Assembly: GCA_026874595.1 (NCBI GenBank)
Contig: CM049320.1
Location: 21,523,714-21,587,713, forward strand
DNA: 64,000 nucleotides
Direction: 5' to 3'
Source of the DNA: Sipunculus nudus
Lineage: Eukaryota; Annelida; Sipuncula; Golfingiida; Sipunculidae
Shown: piece by piece, positions 32,540 to 45,782 of the stretch
Layout of the letters: every line of letters starts with the position of its first letter
How positions within the stretch are numbered: position 1 is the stretch's first letter
The notes under the pieces: generated by a model
The model's input: only the letters and a program-made list of their open reading frames with translations
Told to the model about the DNA's origin: nothing
Database searches by the model: none
Position numbers and translations under genes: made by a program

Positions 32540-35500
32540 GTGAGCTGTCAATCATACGTACATTTCAGGAGTGAAAACCAAATGTGGCATTATAATTTAT
32601 AGACAGGTACTATGAATGAATGAAATTATTTTATTCAGTTACATTATCTACGGTATATGTATAAAATATATACCATATATCACAGTGCATATTCAAAAAA
32701 GAAACTATATATATCACATTACATATCACACTATTCACAGACTATCTAAAAAGAAAATATATATAAATCACTGTTCATCATTTGACCACCATGCAATGTT
32801 GTACCTCTGCACAGTTATATAAAAGTCATGGTGGACGTTTGTCTCGTCCCGAATTTCTGATTCGCTGTCACTCCTCTCCATCAAAGTGATCACAGTTGTG
32901 GGTTCCGCAACAAGGTGGACGTCCCTCATATACCGTTTTGGCAAAATAGTTATATTGTTATTTTATACAAAATGCAAGCAACAAGAATTTATCCCATCAG
33001 TTTTGTTATTGAAAATGAAGTTGTGAAAGGCAAGGAAATGATGGGGGTTACCATACAGATGTTAGGTACATTTTGGTTTGTACATTCATATGTATTATTT
33101 TGTAAGACGATGTACAGAGATAGGATGGATGGACACTGTATTGCAGTTTTCTGTAAAACTGGGTTCATGACATAAAGTAGGTCCTGTCAGCCCAATATAA
33201 ATGGACAATGAGGCCTGTATTCATGCCAAGCACTGTGACTGATTTGCTGATACATACACCATAAAATGGTTAGGACCAGTCTGTAAACACTATGATCTGC
33301 ACTTACTAAATAATAATCATTAACTTTGGTAACATATACAGAATATTTCAGATTTATTGTCAGAATTTCAATTCCAATTCATTTTTATTCCTTTTAAATG
33401 TTTTTGGGGATAAATGTAGTTTGAACAAATTTTTTGTCTGTTGTATTTGTAAAGAATCATATCAGGGACTAATAAGGGCTAGGACTTTTTATTTAAAGGG
33501 CCAGATGCCAAGGTGACGTTTAACAAGGTGCACACAGAGCTGTTGAGGAAATACCCAGGACACATCCTGCCAAAGAAGGATCTTCAGTGGATTTTTGTCA
33601 ATGCCGGGGGGTGGATGGGAAGTTTCTGTCTGCTTCATGCGTCTGTGACGGAATACGTCCTCTTTTTTGGGACACCCATAACCACAGAGGGACACTCAGG
33701 TTGTTACACACTTTCTAAACATGTCAAGGTCCAGACGCCTAGTTTTAGTTTTTTCTTTAAATACAAATCTACAAATAACTGTACACTGCAAATCTACAAA
33801 AAACATGAACACTACAGTGACAATGGTTATGTCTTTGAGCTTTTGGGTAATAGCAAAAAGAAATCTATGTCCAGAATCAAGAGATGTTCTAGTAAGTCTA
33901 AACCCTACCCAGATGGACTGACAATATTTGGGCACTGAACCATGTGATTTAGTTTACATACAAGTACTGGCCACATTTAGGAAGTGAACCATGTGGTTAA
34001 GTTAACATACAAGTCCTGACCATATTTGAGCAGTGTACCATGCGATTTAGTTAACATACAAGTCCTGACCATATTTGGGCAGGGAACCATGTGATTTAAT
34101 TAACATACAAGTCCTGACCATATTTGGGCAGTGAACCATGTGATTTAGTTAACATACAAGTCCTGACCATATTTGGGCAGTGAACCATGAGGTTTAATTA
34201 ACATACAAGTCCTGACCATATTGGGGCAGTGAACTATGTGATTTAGTTAACATACAAGTCCTGACCATATTTGGGCTGTGAACCATGTGGTTTAATTAAC
34301 ATACAAGTCCTGACCATATTTGAGCAGTGAACCATGTGATTTAGTTCACATACAAGTCCTGACCATATTTGGGCAGTGAACCATGTGGATTTGTTTATAT
34401 ACAAATCCTGACTATATATGAGCAGTGACCCATGTGATTTAGTTTACATACAGGTCCTGACCATATTTTGGCAGTGAACCGAGTAGTTAAGTTTATAAAA
34501 GTCCTGACCATATTTGAGCAGTGAACCATTTATTTTTGTTCACATACAAGTCCTGACCAAATTTGGGCAGTGAACCATGTGATTTAGTTTAAATACAAGT
34601 CCTGACCATATTTGGGCAGTGAACCATGTGATTTAGTTTATATACAAGTCCTGACCATATTTGGGCAGTGAACTGTGTTTTTGTTTACATACAAGTCCTG
34701 ACCGTATTTGGGCAGTTAACCATGTGGATTTGTTTATATACAAATCCTGACCATATTTGAGCAGTGACCCATGTGATTTAGTTCACATACAAGTCCTGAC
34801 CATATTTGGGCAGTGAACCATGTGATTTAGTTTATATACAAGTCCTGACCATATTTGGGCAGTGAACTGTGTTTTTGTTTACATACAAGTCCTGACCGTA
34901 TTTGAGCAGTTAACCATGTGGATTTGTTTATATACAGGTCCTGACCATATTTGAGCAGTGAACCATTTATTTTTGTTCACATACAAGTCCTGACCAAATT
35001 TGGGCAGTGAACCATGTGATTTAGTTTAAATACAAGTCCTGACCATATTTGGGCAGTGAACCATGTGATTTAGTTTATATACAAGTCCTGACCATATTTG
35101 GGCAGTGAACTGTGTTTTTGTTTACATTACAAGTCCTGACCGTATTTGGGCAGTTAACCATGTGGATTTGTTTATATACAAATCCTGACCATATTTGGGC
35201 ACTGAACCATGTGATTCGGTTCACATACAAGTCCTGACCATATTGGGGCAGTGAAACATGTGGTTTAGTTTACATACAATTCCTGACAATATTTGGGCAG
35301 TGAACCATGTGGTTTAATTACAGACAAGTCCTGACCATATTTGGGCTGTGAACCATTTGGTTTTGTTTACATACAGGTCCTCAACAAAACAGCTGGTGTG
35401 TCACTGTCATTACCACAAGGATACTTGAAAAACATGATAGGGGTGCCCACTATGAAATCTTTCTTTTCCATGTGTAATGATAAGTAAAATATAAGATGTT

Positions 35501-37440
35501 TTGTGTGCATCACCACATGGTAACATGACAAGGCCATTAAATTAACCCTTAACTGCTCAGATTAATTTTGCATTTATTTACACCTTTAATTATGGCTTCA
35601 TATTACCGAGATTAACTCAATAACTGGTGAATATATTTTGTTGAAAGTTTCAGTATTTACTGATAGGTAAAGAAAAACAGTAATTATTGATTGAAAACTT
35701 TTTTTTTTGATGAACAAACAGCCCTGAACAATATAACAAATGAACTTTTTGTTTAATAACTTGGCTTTCTGTTACCATGGCAGTCCGGTAAGAATCTGTT
35801 CTGATTTGAAATCTCACAGTGATGTAGTAGAAGATGAGAGTTTTCTAATAATGTGTTTTTTGTTAGGTTCATCTCAGCAAAATTAAAAAAAATTACACTG
35901 GATATGTATTCCAAGAGGTTTCTTTAAAATGAAAGAAAATATTCAGTCTTGAAGGGTTAAAAAGCTTTGTTACAAGTCTCAGTGTTAAATACTTTGAACT
36001 GCATCATTCAAATTCCCACCATACATACTAGGCACTGTGATTGTTAAATCATCAGGTTCATCAGTATTTACTCATGTTGTTTATTTGCTTCTCAGTTTAA
36101 TTCACTTAATGATTTTTTGTAGCTTTTTGTTGCAGTTACATGTAGTGTCATATTTTAATCAGTTAATAGACAGTTTTATTGGTATTCAATAGGTGCTATG
36201 GCTGGGTAGACATAAATCAGACATTTTCTAGACAAATAATTATGAAGGCCTTTCTGTACAAATAGTATCTTATATTTCAGGGCGATACTGGGCTAACATC
36301 AGTGACACGGTTGTGACAGGGACATTCCGTCAGTGGATAGAGGGTTCCATGGATCAGAACGTCTTCAAGCCAGGTAATGGTGACATGAGCACACTGCGAA
36401 GTATACCACCTTAGATTATGTTTACAGATTGACTGACCAAGGTGTCTTGAGACAGAAGGAGGCAGACTAATTCTAATTTAACTATAGTTTGTTTTAGTGT
36501 CTACATTTTGACTTCCAGCAGCTTGGTTTAAGTGTGTTCATAAAGGGCAGCACTTTTTAAATGTTTGCCAGGAATGAATCAGTCAGTGTTTTTATAAGGT
36601 AATTGGGCCTGTATCTGCAGGGAAGAGATTATAGAATAACATGTTTTAGTGACCATGTCTTTCATTCTGAATTATAGTAGGTTACACAATACATGTGTAT
36701 ATGAAGCCCATATTTCATGATGGCAGTAAAATATTTTGGGAATGTCACTGGAGAAATGATAAATCTCCCGAGATTTCTTTGCACTGCAAAGGGTGGTGGT
36801 TAGAACATAAGATTTAGGACTGGGAGGCTCCAGGTTTACTAAGGCCCCTGGTCAAGTTCTTACCCACTGTTTTGTGTCTTCTTAACACAAAAGTCAAAAG
36901 GAATAAGATAAGTGATGGTCTGATCCAGATGGCTGGATCAGTTTGATGCTTCCCTGTCTGATCAGCAGGTAGATTTCCTCGTCATTATGATTTGTGGTAG
37001 TTTTTGGGGCCCCACATGTTATAAAGGCTTTGGTATAAACAAAATTGAAAGCCTATGCTCTGAGGGATCAATGCCTTTTGGATTATCTTATAAAAGGTTC
37101 AGGAGATTTTCTTTATTTAATGTAAGTCAGATGTCTAAATGAGTCCCCTTTAAGTTCAAACCACAGAATTCACCTGTATTTATAATGTTTTACAGGTGAC
37201 ACCATTCTTCATGCATGGGGTGAGGCAACAGCTGTAAACTTTGAAGCTGGGACGTGGATGGTTGAATACGGTCGTGGGTTCATCCCCTCCACCCTCGGGT
37301 TTGCGCTCGCTGATACAATATTCAGCACCCAGGATTTCTTAACAATGTTCTACACATTCCGTATTTATACAAAAGCCATGTGGCAAGAAGCTGCTGCAAA
37401 CCTGGTCGACTTTAAGGCGTATATTAGAGATTCATTGTAG
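32404..37440 (+). CDS. SIGMAR1: Sigma non-opioid intracellular receptor 1 homologue (ERG2/sigma-1 family)
   Basis: Four exons join in frame: 32404-32539, 33499-33699, 36281-36373 and 37196-37440, giving 224 residues (human protein 223). All three introns are phase 1 with GT/AG borders. One N-terminal membrane helix (about residues 8-25) precedes the cupin-like ligand-binding domain. Family hallmarks include [58 protein letters not shown] and STQDFL. Asp121 and Glu167 correspond to the human ligand-site residues Asp126 and Glu172. The human protein is an ER/mitochondria-contact chaperone that binds sterols and many drugs and modulates IP3 receptors and ion channels; here that role is inferred. 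The N-terminal double-arginine ER signal of mammals is absent. The C-terminus is slightly diverged. No breaks are seen. It stands alone, with no neighbouring gene of related function. Confidence 0.96.
33499..33699 (+). CDS. SIGMAR1: SIGMAR1 exon 2
   Basis: The acceptor tttaaag ends at 33498. The exon holds the core FVNAGGWMG and [10 protein letters not shown] motifs and ends after GHS plus one base; the donor gttgtt is at 33700. The phase matches exons 1 and 3. Confidence 0.95.
33914..35383 (+). repeat. 49-bp minisatellite in SIGMAR1 intron 2, about 30 copies
   Basis: The unit is close to cagtgaaccatgtgatttag followed by ttaacatacaagtcctgacc and atatttggg, about 48-49 bp. Variants (tgtgtttttg, gtggatttgtttatat, ccatttatttttg) recur in fixed order: the block starting gaaccatttatttttg at 34523 returns at 34960, 437 bp later, or about nine units. 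This shows higher-order repeat structure and amplification of multi-unit blocks. Confidence 0.95.
36281..36373 (+). CDS. SIGMAR1: SIGMAR1 exon 3
   Basis: The acceptor atatttcag ends at 36280. The exon begins with the end of a Gly codon, then RYWANISDT with the ligand-site Asp121. The donor gtaatg is at 36374. Confidence 0.95.
36783..37045 (+). mobile_element. tRNA-derived SINE in SIGMAR1 intron 3
   Basis: The head gtggttagaacataagattt followed by aggactgggaggctccaggt matches the A-box to B-box layout of tRNA-derived SINEs common in molluscs, with a decayed B-box. The tail ggggccccacatgttataaa...ggtataaacaaaa recurs in diverged form at about 38838-38880, supporting a dispersed family. Confidence 0.55.
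37196..37440 (+). CDS. SIGMAR1: SIGMAR1 exon 4 (terminal)
   Basis: The acceptor ttttacag ends at 37195. The exon carries [14 protein letters not shown] with Glu167, and [12 protein letters not shown], and ends in TAG at 37438-37440. The last dozen residues do not match the human tail. Confidence 0.95.
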
Positions 37441-38615
37441 TGTATTATTTTAGCTATCAACCCCAAGTCTTTCTGTTATTGTAAGCCGGTGAGCTTTAAA
37501 AGACTGTTTTAATAACATCTCTTTACCGTTATTAATTAAAGACCATAATTTACTCGGCAAGTCCTACAGTAACATAAGGCCTTGATTGTGACTCCCATTT
37601 TTTCTACCTACAATTATCAGAGTGTACAGTATGTTGCTGCTAATTATTTAACAAATGTTTACAAACCTTTGATTATTAGGGCCATAAGGCAGTGAATGTC
37701 TCATATTATTTATTATTTGTAATAAGTAAGGTTCTATCCATTTTTATTATATTTACACTATCAAAAGAAATTTGGGCATATAAAGAAGTGACTGGCAATC
37801 TGAATTGTATCTGTTGTACATTTTTAACTTTTTATTTCCCATTAATAATTTTAGTCCTAGCACAACTGAATGAGCAGGGCAGACAGAAGAAGTGGTAATT
37901 AGTAATTACATTGGTAATTATTAAAATGATCGGAGGGAAGGGGGTTTAATCCTGAGCCAGACACGGAATGATCATCTTGTAAATATAAATGGTTATGATG
38001 ATGTTGTAGATATAACAATATAAGTTAATCAAACATTTATTATGTAGTCAGTCAGTGATAATCTTACAACACATTTTCAATTAAAGCCAGCTACTTACCT
38101 ACCTATTCTGGAGAATTTATGTGATTTCTGGCCTACTCTGCATACACTGGTCGGCTTCATATTCACAAGGCTGAAATTTTGCGATTTCTCCATTTAAATG
38201 TTTGGCGAAGGTTTCATTTATGTGATCTCACCAGAACCTGTGTAAAATCTTTGGTAAAGCCATACCTGTGTGTATTATAAAATGAGAATAAGTCATGAGT
38301 TTGTGATATTCTTGTCATATAACGATGGGCCCGTACACACAACACAGGTTGTTTAGTTTACATTTAAGGGAAGGCTTTCCCTATACCTGCATGGATGTAA
38401 CTTATTATAAAATTTCTCACTGTTCTAATCTATTCCCACACAAGGATTGGCTACTCTAAATAAAAGGGACATACTCGAGTGGCCAATAATTCCCGATGGT
38501 TTCATATTCGCGATTATTTCCCATTTGTGAATATAGCAAAATTAAAACCCTCGTGAACAAAAAGGCAACCACAGTATATAAATAAACTGTAGGTAAAGTT
38601 CAGGAAAGTTCATAT
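37441..38615 (+). other. Probable SIGMAR1 3' UTR and downstream AT-rich DNA
   Basis: Several AATAAA-type hexamers occur (for example ctaaataaaagg near 38457 and tataaataaactg near 38576), but the true polyadenylation site cannot be chosen from sequence. I see no further coding exon. Confidence 0.3.
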
Positions 38616-38619
38616 GATG

Positions 38620-38735
38620 CCTCTGTGACTGATGTATGAGCTTGTATATCTACAAGTTGTTAGTAAACACAATACAGGCGCCAGTGTTAAAAAAAGAAAA
38701 ACTACGTAACCTAAGGTGGTTGGATGCATATGTGC
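38620..38735 (+). repeat. Interspersed repeat, relative of 28620-28926
   Basis: atgcctctgtgactgatgta followed by gagcttgtatatctacaagt, then cctaaggtggttggatgcatatg, matches the family seen at 28620-28926 and 30127-30169. Confidence 0.55.
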
Positions 38736-38739
38736 AGAA

Positions 38740-41700
38740 GTTGAAAGGTTACTTGTTGTGAAAAAATCTTTGCAAAAACTCTAGTTCATCTGTCTTGCCA
38801 CTAGGTGTCCTTGTTGAATGTGATTAGATTATTTTTGGTGGGCCCCCCACATTTTAAATATGTGGATATAAACAAAACCAACTGCCTCTGTGCGATTGGT
38901 TTGGTGTTTACTGGCCTATTTACAGAACTTTTCAAGATATTATCTTCAGTTAATAGACATAAGATATAAGGATAGGCCCATTTAATAGACATCGGATATC
39001 AGTATAGCCCCCTTTAAGATTAGTTATAATATTTGACCAATGCCATTTGGTGCTGTTTTTTGTTTTGATCCTTTGTATTTATAAGACAACCAGTGCATGA
39101 ATCATAATATCAATCCTGATATTTGCATAGCCCCACGTCAGCAGTTTTATCTTTGTTAATTAAGGATAAGTAAATTTCCAGGATTGACGTAAAACACTTG
39201 ACATATGAATACCTACTATATTTATTATGTATTTAAACATATGTGATTATAATAGTACAATATGCTTAGATGCATGAGTCTTAACTTGCTTAATGTATAT
39301 AGTTTAGCAATTTGACAGAGTTTGTAGTCTTTAGTGCTATACAAGTACTCATTTAAGAAGTACATTTTTTATCAGATTTTATATTATTTAGTATTTTGAA
39401 CATGAAAATGAAAGATAATACCTTTGTTATGCTACATGGATCTCTTATTGTCTTTTCCAGTTTCCAAGAAATAGTAATAATTTTCTCCCAAAATGATACT
39501 TAAACATTACCATTTTGTGCATGTAATATACCGGTACATAAACATACAAAAGACTTTGCTCATACTTTTGTATATTTAATAATTGTATTACATATCTCTT
39601 TATTTCTGTTACAATTTTGACCTATATATACATATTAACTTTAATATATGTTTTAGCCAACATTTAGAAACTGGATTGTATAATTATATGTCATGTGGTT
39701 GTAATGGTATCGAATTAGATAGAGGTCTGTTTTTATTAGCTGTCAAGGGTATGATCATTATTTATTTATGCAGATATTTTGAATCATTCGGTCTTCCTGT
39801 CTTTAGCAGTACTTAGTTATTCCCATGTTATAAGGTTTCTGTATAATATCTAAAACAGTTGTGCAATATCCATGAATTTAGATGTAAAGATACGCATGTA
39901 TCATACTTATTGTGTATTGTTATAAATACTGTAGTATTTATAAATACTATTTCTGTAGATTTATGGCTAATCATTGTCGGATTTCCATTATTTACAGAAG
40001 CCAGGATACCCTTATATCTGTAAAACTGTGATTTAATCTACAGGTACGCAGTGTTTGAGGCATAAATAATTGAATATCCATACACAGGGAGAACTGTTGA
40101 CCAGTTTACTTGAGTATCGATTCCTTTTGTACAGTTGCAGATTTAATCAAACTTAATAATGTTTGACTCTCCACACAGCAGTTCTAAATGGTTGTATCTG
40201 TACATGTTTATAAAGTGATTGCAGACTAGGAGTAAATGGATAGAGCAGGAGTTATAATTATGGAAATATATTTTAAAATTTTAATTGTAGCTGCTGTACA
40301 AATTTCAATCAGTTTTTCAGTAAATGATACCAAGATATAAAGAGGACCTATTTATAGCCATGTTTTATAATGATTTATATATGGTGAAAGAACTATACTG
40401 TAACTATGGCAGTCATGAAATAGTTAAATGTCAGTGACAAAATAGAATGGCCGGATTAACTAGCTTGGTGGTCAGCTCCCATAAAATCCATTGACATAAT
40501 TTCATACATAATCATTCTTTTATTATTTACATGCATTAGCATGCATGATCTAATTAAGAAAATTTAAGAACACTTACATAAAGTTTGTTTATTATCATGT
40601 TATTGCCAGGGATGTTTGCATGAAACTACCTAGCTTTGAATACCCACTCTTTTTAAATGGAACTGGAATACTTATAAAAACATAGTTGGTACTAATGTAT
40701 CTCCAGCATCTGTAACTGCATTATTTGTGTGATAAGTGCAGATTTGTATGTAATAACAAGATCTAGCTTTGAATACCCATTCTTTTAGAGGAATGGGTGC
40801 TTGTAGAATATGGTTGTCACTAGAGGCCAATGAATTTTCCAGTCTATGTATCAGTGTTACTTGCATGTTTTGTGCAGATTTGTATGTAATCGCAAGATCT
40901 TTTCATAAGTTAAGAATATATTGTTAATAAGTGTATGATTATTTGTTATGAATAAAGTGATGTACTAGAATATAAGACTTTGTTATGAAGTAAATCACGT
41001 TGGTCTCAAGACAGCCAGTCTTGAGTTTGAAACCGCTCTCAGGATTCAGATTTTATTAAAGGTAGCTTTCCATCATCCTTGTTTTGTAAAATGTGTGAGT
41101 TCAAGCTCACTCATGGTACATATTGGTGAACTGCAGATAATTCTTGCCAGGGAATGTTCTTATAAAGCCCCTGTGATGGTTGCACAAGTTTCTACAGGCT
41201 ACTAGATTTTATCATTTGTGGCATGATTTAGGGTAGTACTTTCAAAACAATTTTTTTTGTCACCCTGACAAATGGGGGGTAAACATCACAATTTATTTTC
41301 ACATGTCACACTAGTATAATGTACTAGTGTATATAATATATTGTGTGTAATATATGTATAGAGGTAAATGTGCACTAGTTGTAGGTATTTGAAATGAAGT
41401 TAAGCACCTTAACGCTATATTTTATCGATTGAAAATCTCTGGTTCTCCTGATATGGTGCAATGTCCTTGCTTGACCTCTTACTTTTAATATTATGATTGG
41501 CAGCCATTTTAGCAGCCCCCCCCCCCCCCCTAAACACTTACACACAGGGAAATAAACTAAGCAGACATACTTTGAACCAGACTTGGAACTTTTTCCCTTA
41601 ATGAAATGTTCAAAGAGATTTTCGCGATTTTATTCAGGTCAGAAGACATAATGGGCCTCTTTAATTGTGCTTCTTAGTCGTTTTTTCTTCATTCCTTTTC

Positions 41701-43745
41701 GTATATTTGTCAGGAATTACGGACTGTATAAGGGAGTGGATGATTGTTGGATAAACATATGGTTTTGAATCCCTTTGCTTTATTCTGCAATTTATTAGGG
41801 GTGAACATGGGGTTTTCAAACTTGGAATATTTGAGACACCTAGCTCTCATTGGTCTGAACATTAATAGCGTGCAGACCCTGCCATGGAAAGCAGTGGTCG
41901 AGTGGAATAAATTGCATAATGAATGTAATGTGACCAGTTAATGAGGAGTGCAGGACATGGGGGAAATTACCACACCTTAGCAATTGAGCAAAAAAAGATA
42001 AAATATACTCTGACTGTATCTGTATAGTTCATTTATTACAACAATGTATGTATAATAATATAGGCATATAATGTACAGAGTCATCAATGTTTGCATAAAC
42101 TTATATCAAAACAAAGCAAACGTGTAGAAAGCTAGGCCTACCCAGTGGCTACACAAGTCTATTCAGATGACACATCTGCTAGGAATAATATATAGTGTAA
42201 TCATAATAATATTAAAGGTCGGTGTAATGTACAAGGTCCTTACATTATCACTACTTGTAATTGCACTTCAAATATTTCTCCCTCTGTTACCTTCATTTTT
42301 GTCAGGACTTATAAACAAATGTATAAACATGTATAAATATATACACATATACATATATAACAGATATGCACACACATTAAATGCATAATTATATATATAA
42401 ATGTATACATTTATGTAGACATACATGCATATATTTATATGCATGCATTTACTGGGTTATACATATGCTTATATAAATTTCAGACATAAACACAAACAAG
42501 TAAATCTCAAAGGACAATGCAGTTTAACGGATATTTTTGTATTTTCTGATATATTGTAAAAAAAGTCCCAGTGTTTAATAGCCAATGAAATTTTTTCCTT
42601 TCCCAAATTAATTCTATCCCCACAGACTCAATGCCACTGTGGTTTAATGTATCAAGACCTGGTAAATAGATGGCATGTTAATTAAAAAAAAAAAACCAAA
42701 AAAAAAACCAAACATAAGACTTGTGTACACATTTGTTCACTTTACTGAGACAGTGGAAATGTATCATAAATGATTTCATTAAAAAAATGTCAAACATTTG
42801 CCTTTGGTTCTCTGCATATTACTGTTTAATAGCTTTACGGAATGAAAGAGGTGGTCTTATGAACGATGCCCAATACTTGGGGAAATGATGCCCATGTTTT
42901 ATGCCCATTGCATCATAACATAATCCTGTTTAAAAATTAACTATATACACATATAAATATATATTAATATTATTTTTTCTTATTTGATTCCTTTGTGTCC
43001 ATGTTTAAATTCTACAGTAATTGCAGAATATCAAGCTTAATGTTCAAAGCACAATGTTCTTAAGTTAAAAAGGACTGAAAGAGCAATTACAAAATTAGAA
43101 ATAATTACGGAAAATAACAGTTTTCTAGTAACATTTTATCAAATCCAGGATCACAGCAGTTTAATAAATGTTGAAGAGCATAATACCCAACCACTGCATT
43201 CTATTCAAAAACCACTGGGGAGAAAAATAAATTACCCCCCCCCCCCCCACCCCTTCCACTATGCCCAGCACAGAATCCTGGGCACAACATACATACAAAC
43301 ATTACTACACATGCAGAAAAATAAAATTTTCAGACATATTAAAATTTATTCATCATGTACACATACATATTGATATCACTGGGCTTGGCCTTTGATTTTG
43401 ACGATTTGTGCCTAACTATACACTCTCAAACACACATAATTTACTCTCCACTTGTCCTATATTCTCCATGTCCCTCAAATTTTTAGTACATGACCTGCAG
43501 GTTGGCTGAATAAACACAAAATATACTAAAATGCAGAGGGTATGATGAGAAAACTGCATGATGTAAAATTCAGGTATTTTTCCCTATCAAGGTAATAAAT
43601 TTCTATGAGTTTTCTAATCTAGTGATTCCAATTCTGATTAACATTTTTTAATCCAAATTAAGCAACACTGCTTTTAAAATCAATGACATCTGAAATCTTA
43701 GGGTTCTGCTGAACAAAATACAAAAACTGCAATTTGTATGATATA
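38740..43745. other. Long AT-rich stretch without a recognised gene
   Basis: I checked both strands for exons with splice signals and found none I would defend. A SINE-tail relic lies at about 38838-38880 and a repeat relic at 41158-41215. C runs occur at 41517-41530 and 43235-43248. Some of it may be a long 3' UTR of either flanking gene. Confidence 0.35.
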
Positions 43746-43750
43746 TAAAC

Positions 43751-43920
43751 AGTAAAACTTCACTTAATGACCATTTCAGTTTAGCGACCACCTCAAAATA
43801 ACAGCCACTTTTCAAGGTCTTGATTTTTTTTTTATCTCTATATCAGACCTTGTTTAGATGACCACCTTGAAAATGCGAACACTTTAACGAGGTCCTGTTG
43901 GTGGTGGTTTCTAGGTTACA
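43751..43920 (+). mobile_element. MITE relic with GACCACCT repeats (mariner-like ends), copy A
   Basis: acagtaaaacttcacttaat and gaccaccttgaaaatgcgaa...gaggtcctgt face each other with several gaccacctc units. A relative in opposite orientation lies at 46812-46970, and a more distant one at 51453-51635. Confidence 0.5.
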
Positions 43921-44997
43921 CTATGTGTGTGTATATATAAATATACATGCATACACTGCATTATCCTGCATTAAATTACATTACACGGTTTATTATTTGT
44001 TGCTTTAATAATAAATAAGAAAACTAAAAATAAATGAGAACCAGCAAAGTCAGTGGAACAGTTACCTGCAAATGAACACTACTATTTGTGCAGGACAACA
44101 CACACACAGAAGAAGACGCATGGAAATCTGTCTGACACATTTGGGACTTTTTTTTATATAATTATTCATCACATTTTATATAGATTTTGAAATTAACTTT
44201 TAAAATGTCACATGTTATTAATGAGAAAATATTCCTGCCAATATGATATGGAGCAATTATTTATGACTGGTGTGACCATGGTTTCCACATAAGCCTGACC
44301 TATGTGCCTCTGGCCTCAACATGACCTTTGGCCTCCAACTTCACTGATAAGCTGCATTTTAGTCTGAACCTCTTTCAAAAAACTTTGTATCAAACATATC
44401 ACAAACTATTCATGAAAACACTATCTGGCCTTTCTCTCACTTTCAGCTTTAAAATTAATATTGAGCCCTGTTTCCATTTAACAACTCTTAGATATACACA
44501 ATTACACACTGATGATTCGGCTAAAATGGATAAGACGTAATACATACCTATTATACAGTAACAGAAATGACTAAATGTCCTTATTAAACCAGATTATTAA
44601 AAAAGTACATACACTAAATGTGTCTCTGTATCTCCTGATTTTACTAAATTGAACACACTTTAACACTTGGTGTGGCAAGGATTGATTAAAGACAAGTTTC
44701 ACCGTCTATGCTGATATGGAAGTCTATCAACAATATTTTCTCTTTCTCTAGAATTGTGCAATGTTAATATTCACTGGTGTGCTTCAAATAAATTTGCATA
44801 GTCAGTTCATGGGGTTACTTGAAATACTGGGACAAACTTGTGACCATCAATGTCTGTAACAAAAATGCAAAACACATGGAGTCTCCTTTTTTTATTTTGT
44901 CCAATCCAGTTTTGCTTGGCTTTTAACGTATTAAATGAAATGGGCATATCCTGGCCATTTATCTAGAACTGACAGTTTCACCTGTCATACTGGTCAT

Positions 44998-45245
44998 ATG
45001 GTTTTGACCAGTTTGAACTGGATCTGACCATTCTGATCTGGTTCTGACCAGTTTGTTCTGGTTCCAAAAAGTTAGGATCTGGTTCTGACAAGATTTTACC
45101 TTGTTCTGACAAGTTTTAACTGAATCTGACCAGTTTGAACTGGTTCTGACAACTTAAGATCTGGTTCTGAACAGTTCATTCTGGTCCTATCCAGGCTGGT
45201 CTGGTTCTGCCCAGTTGAAGGTCTGAATCTACTTCTAACCTGGTT
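44998..45245. repeat. Degenerate minisatellite of about 20-21 bp (CTGGTTCTGACCAGTTTGAA)
   Basis: About twelve variants of tctggttctgaccagtttga follow each other. The opposite strand is open and reads as repeated RT/EP/Q-rich sequence only because of the repeat. Confidence 0.85.
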
Positions 45246-45738
45246 CTTGAAAGTATCAAAGATTAGCTTGCACTTCAAGTTTAGGTGTAAACACAAACGA
45301 AGCAACCTTACTTAAGCATATTCCTAGTAAATATGCAGATCAAAGCACGACTGAGCAAATATTTTACATGAATGTAAATTATTTATAGGATTCAGAAATA
45401 CTGCTCCGGTGGTCACTGGTCCACACTGTCCACCCATAACAGAATCTACTGACCCAGGGAAAGCCTTCTCCTGCTAATCTCAACCACTATACTGATTTCT
45501 AATTAAAATGGGCTGAAATAAAACTACATACTGGGCAGCTACAACCAAACCTTAATCAACCAAGCTACTGACAGGAAAGAAGCTAGCTTATTATGAAATA
45601 CATGTAATTAGTCTTTGGCTTAAAATGGAACAGCTAAGGAGGTAGGCATACCGCAGCAAAAAATTATCATGAAGCAATCACTTTTTTTAGTTTGAACTTT
45701 TTAAATATTTAGATACAATCTTGGATTTATAACATTAT

Positions 45739-45740
45739 AT

Positions 45741-45774
<34 letters not shown>

Positions 45775-45782
45775 ATATATTT
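45739..45782. repeat. (TA)n microsatellite
   Basis: TA run interrupted by two tacata steps. Confidence 0.9.

Noticed and set aside
33513-33938. Uninterrupted 141-residue reading from SIGMAR1 exon 2 into the intron
   Set aside because: The conserved protein ends at the GHS/G junction with a splice donor at 33700 and resumes in exon 3; the rest is intron read-through.
41744-41941. 65-residue plus-strand frame with Leu-rich content
   Set aside because: No recognised domain, no clear splice sites around it and no neighbouring exon in a matching phase.
45096-45305. Minus-strand frame with repeated RTxxN/EP sequence
   Set aside because: It is the translation of the 20-bp minisatellite at 44998-45245.
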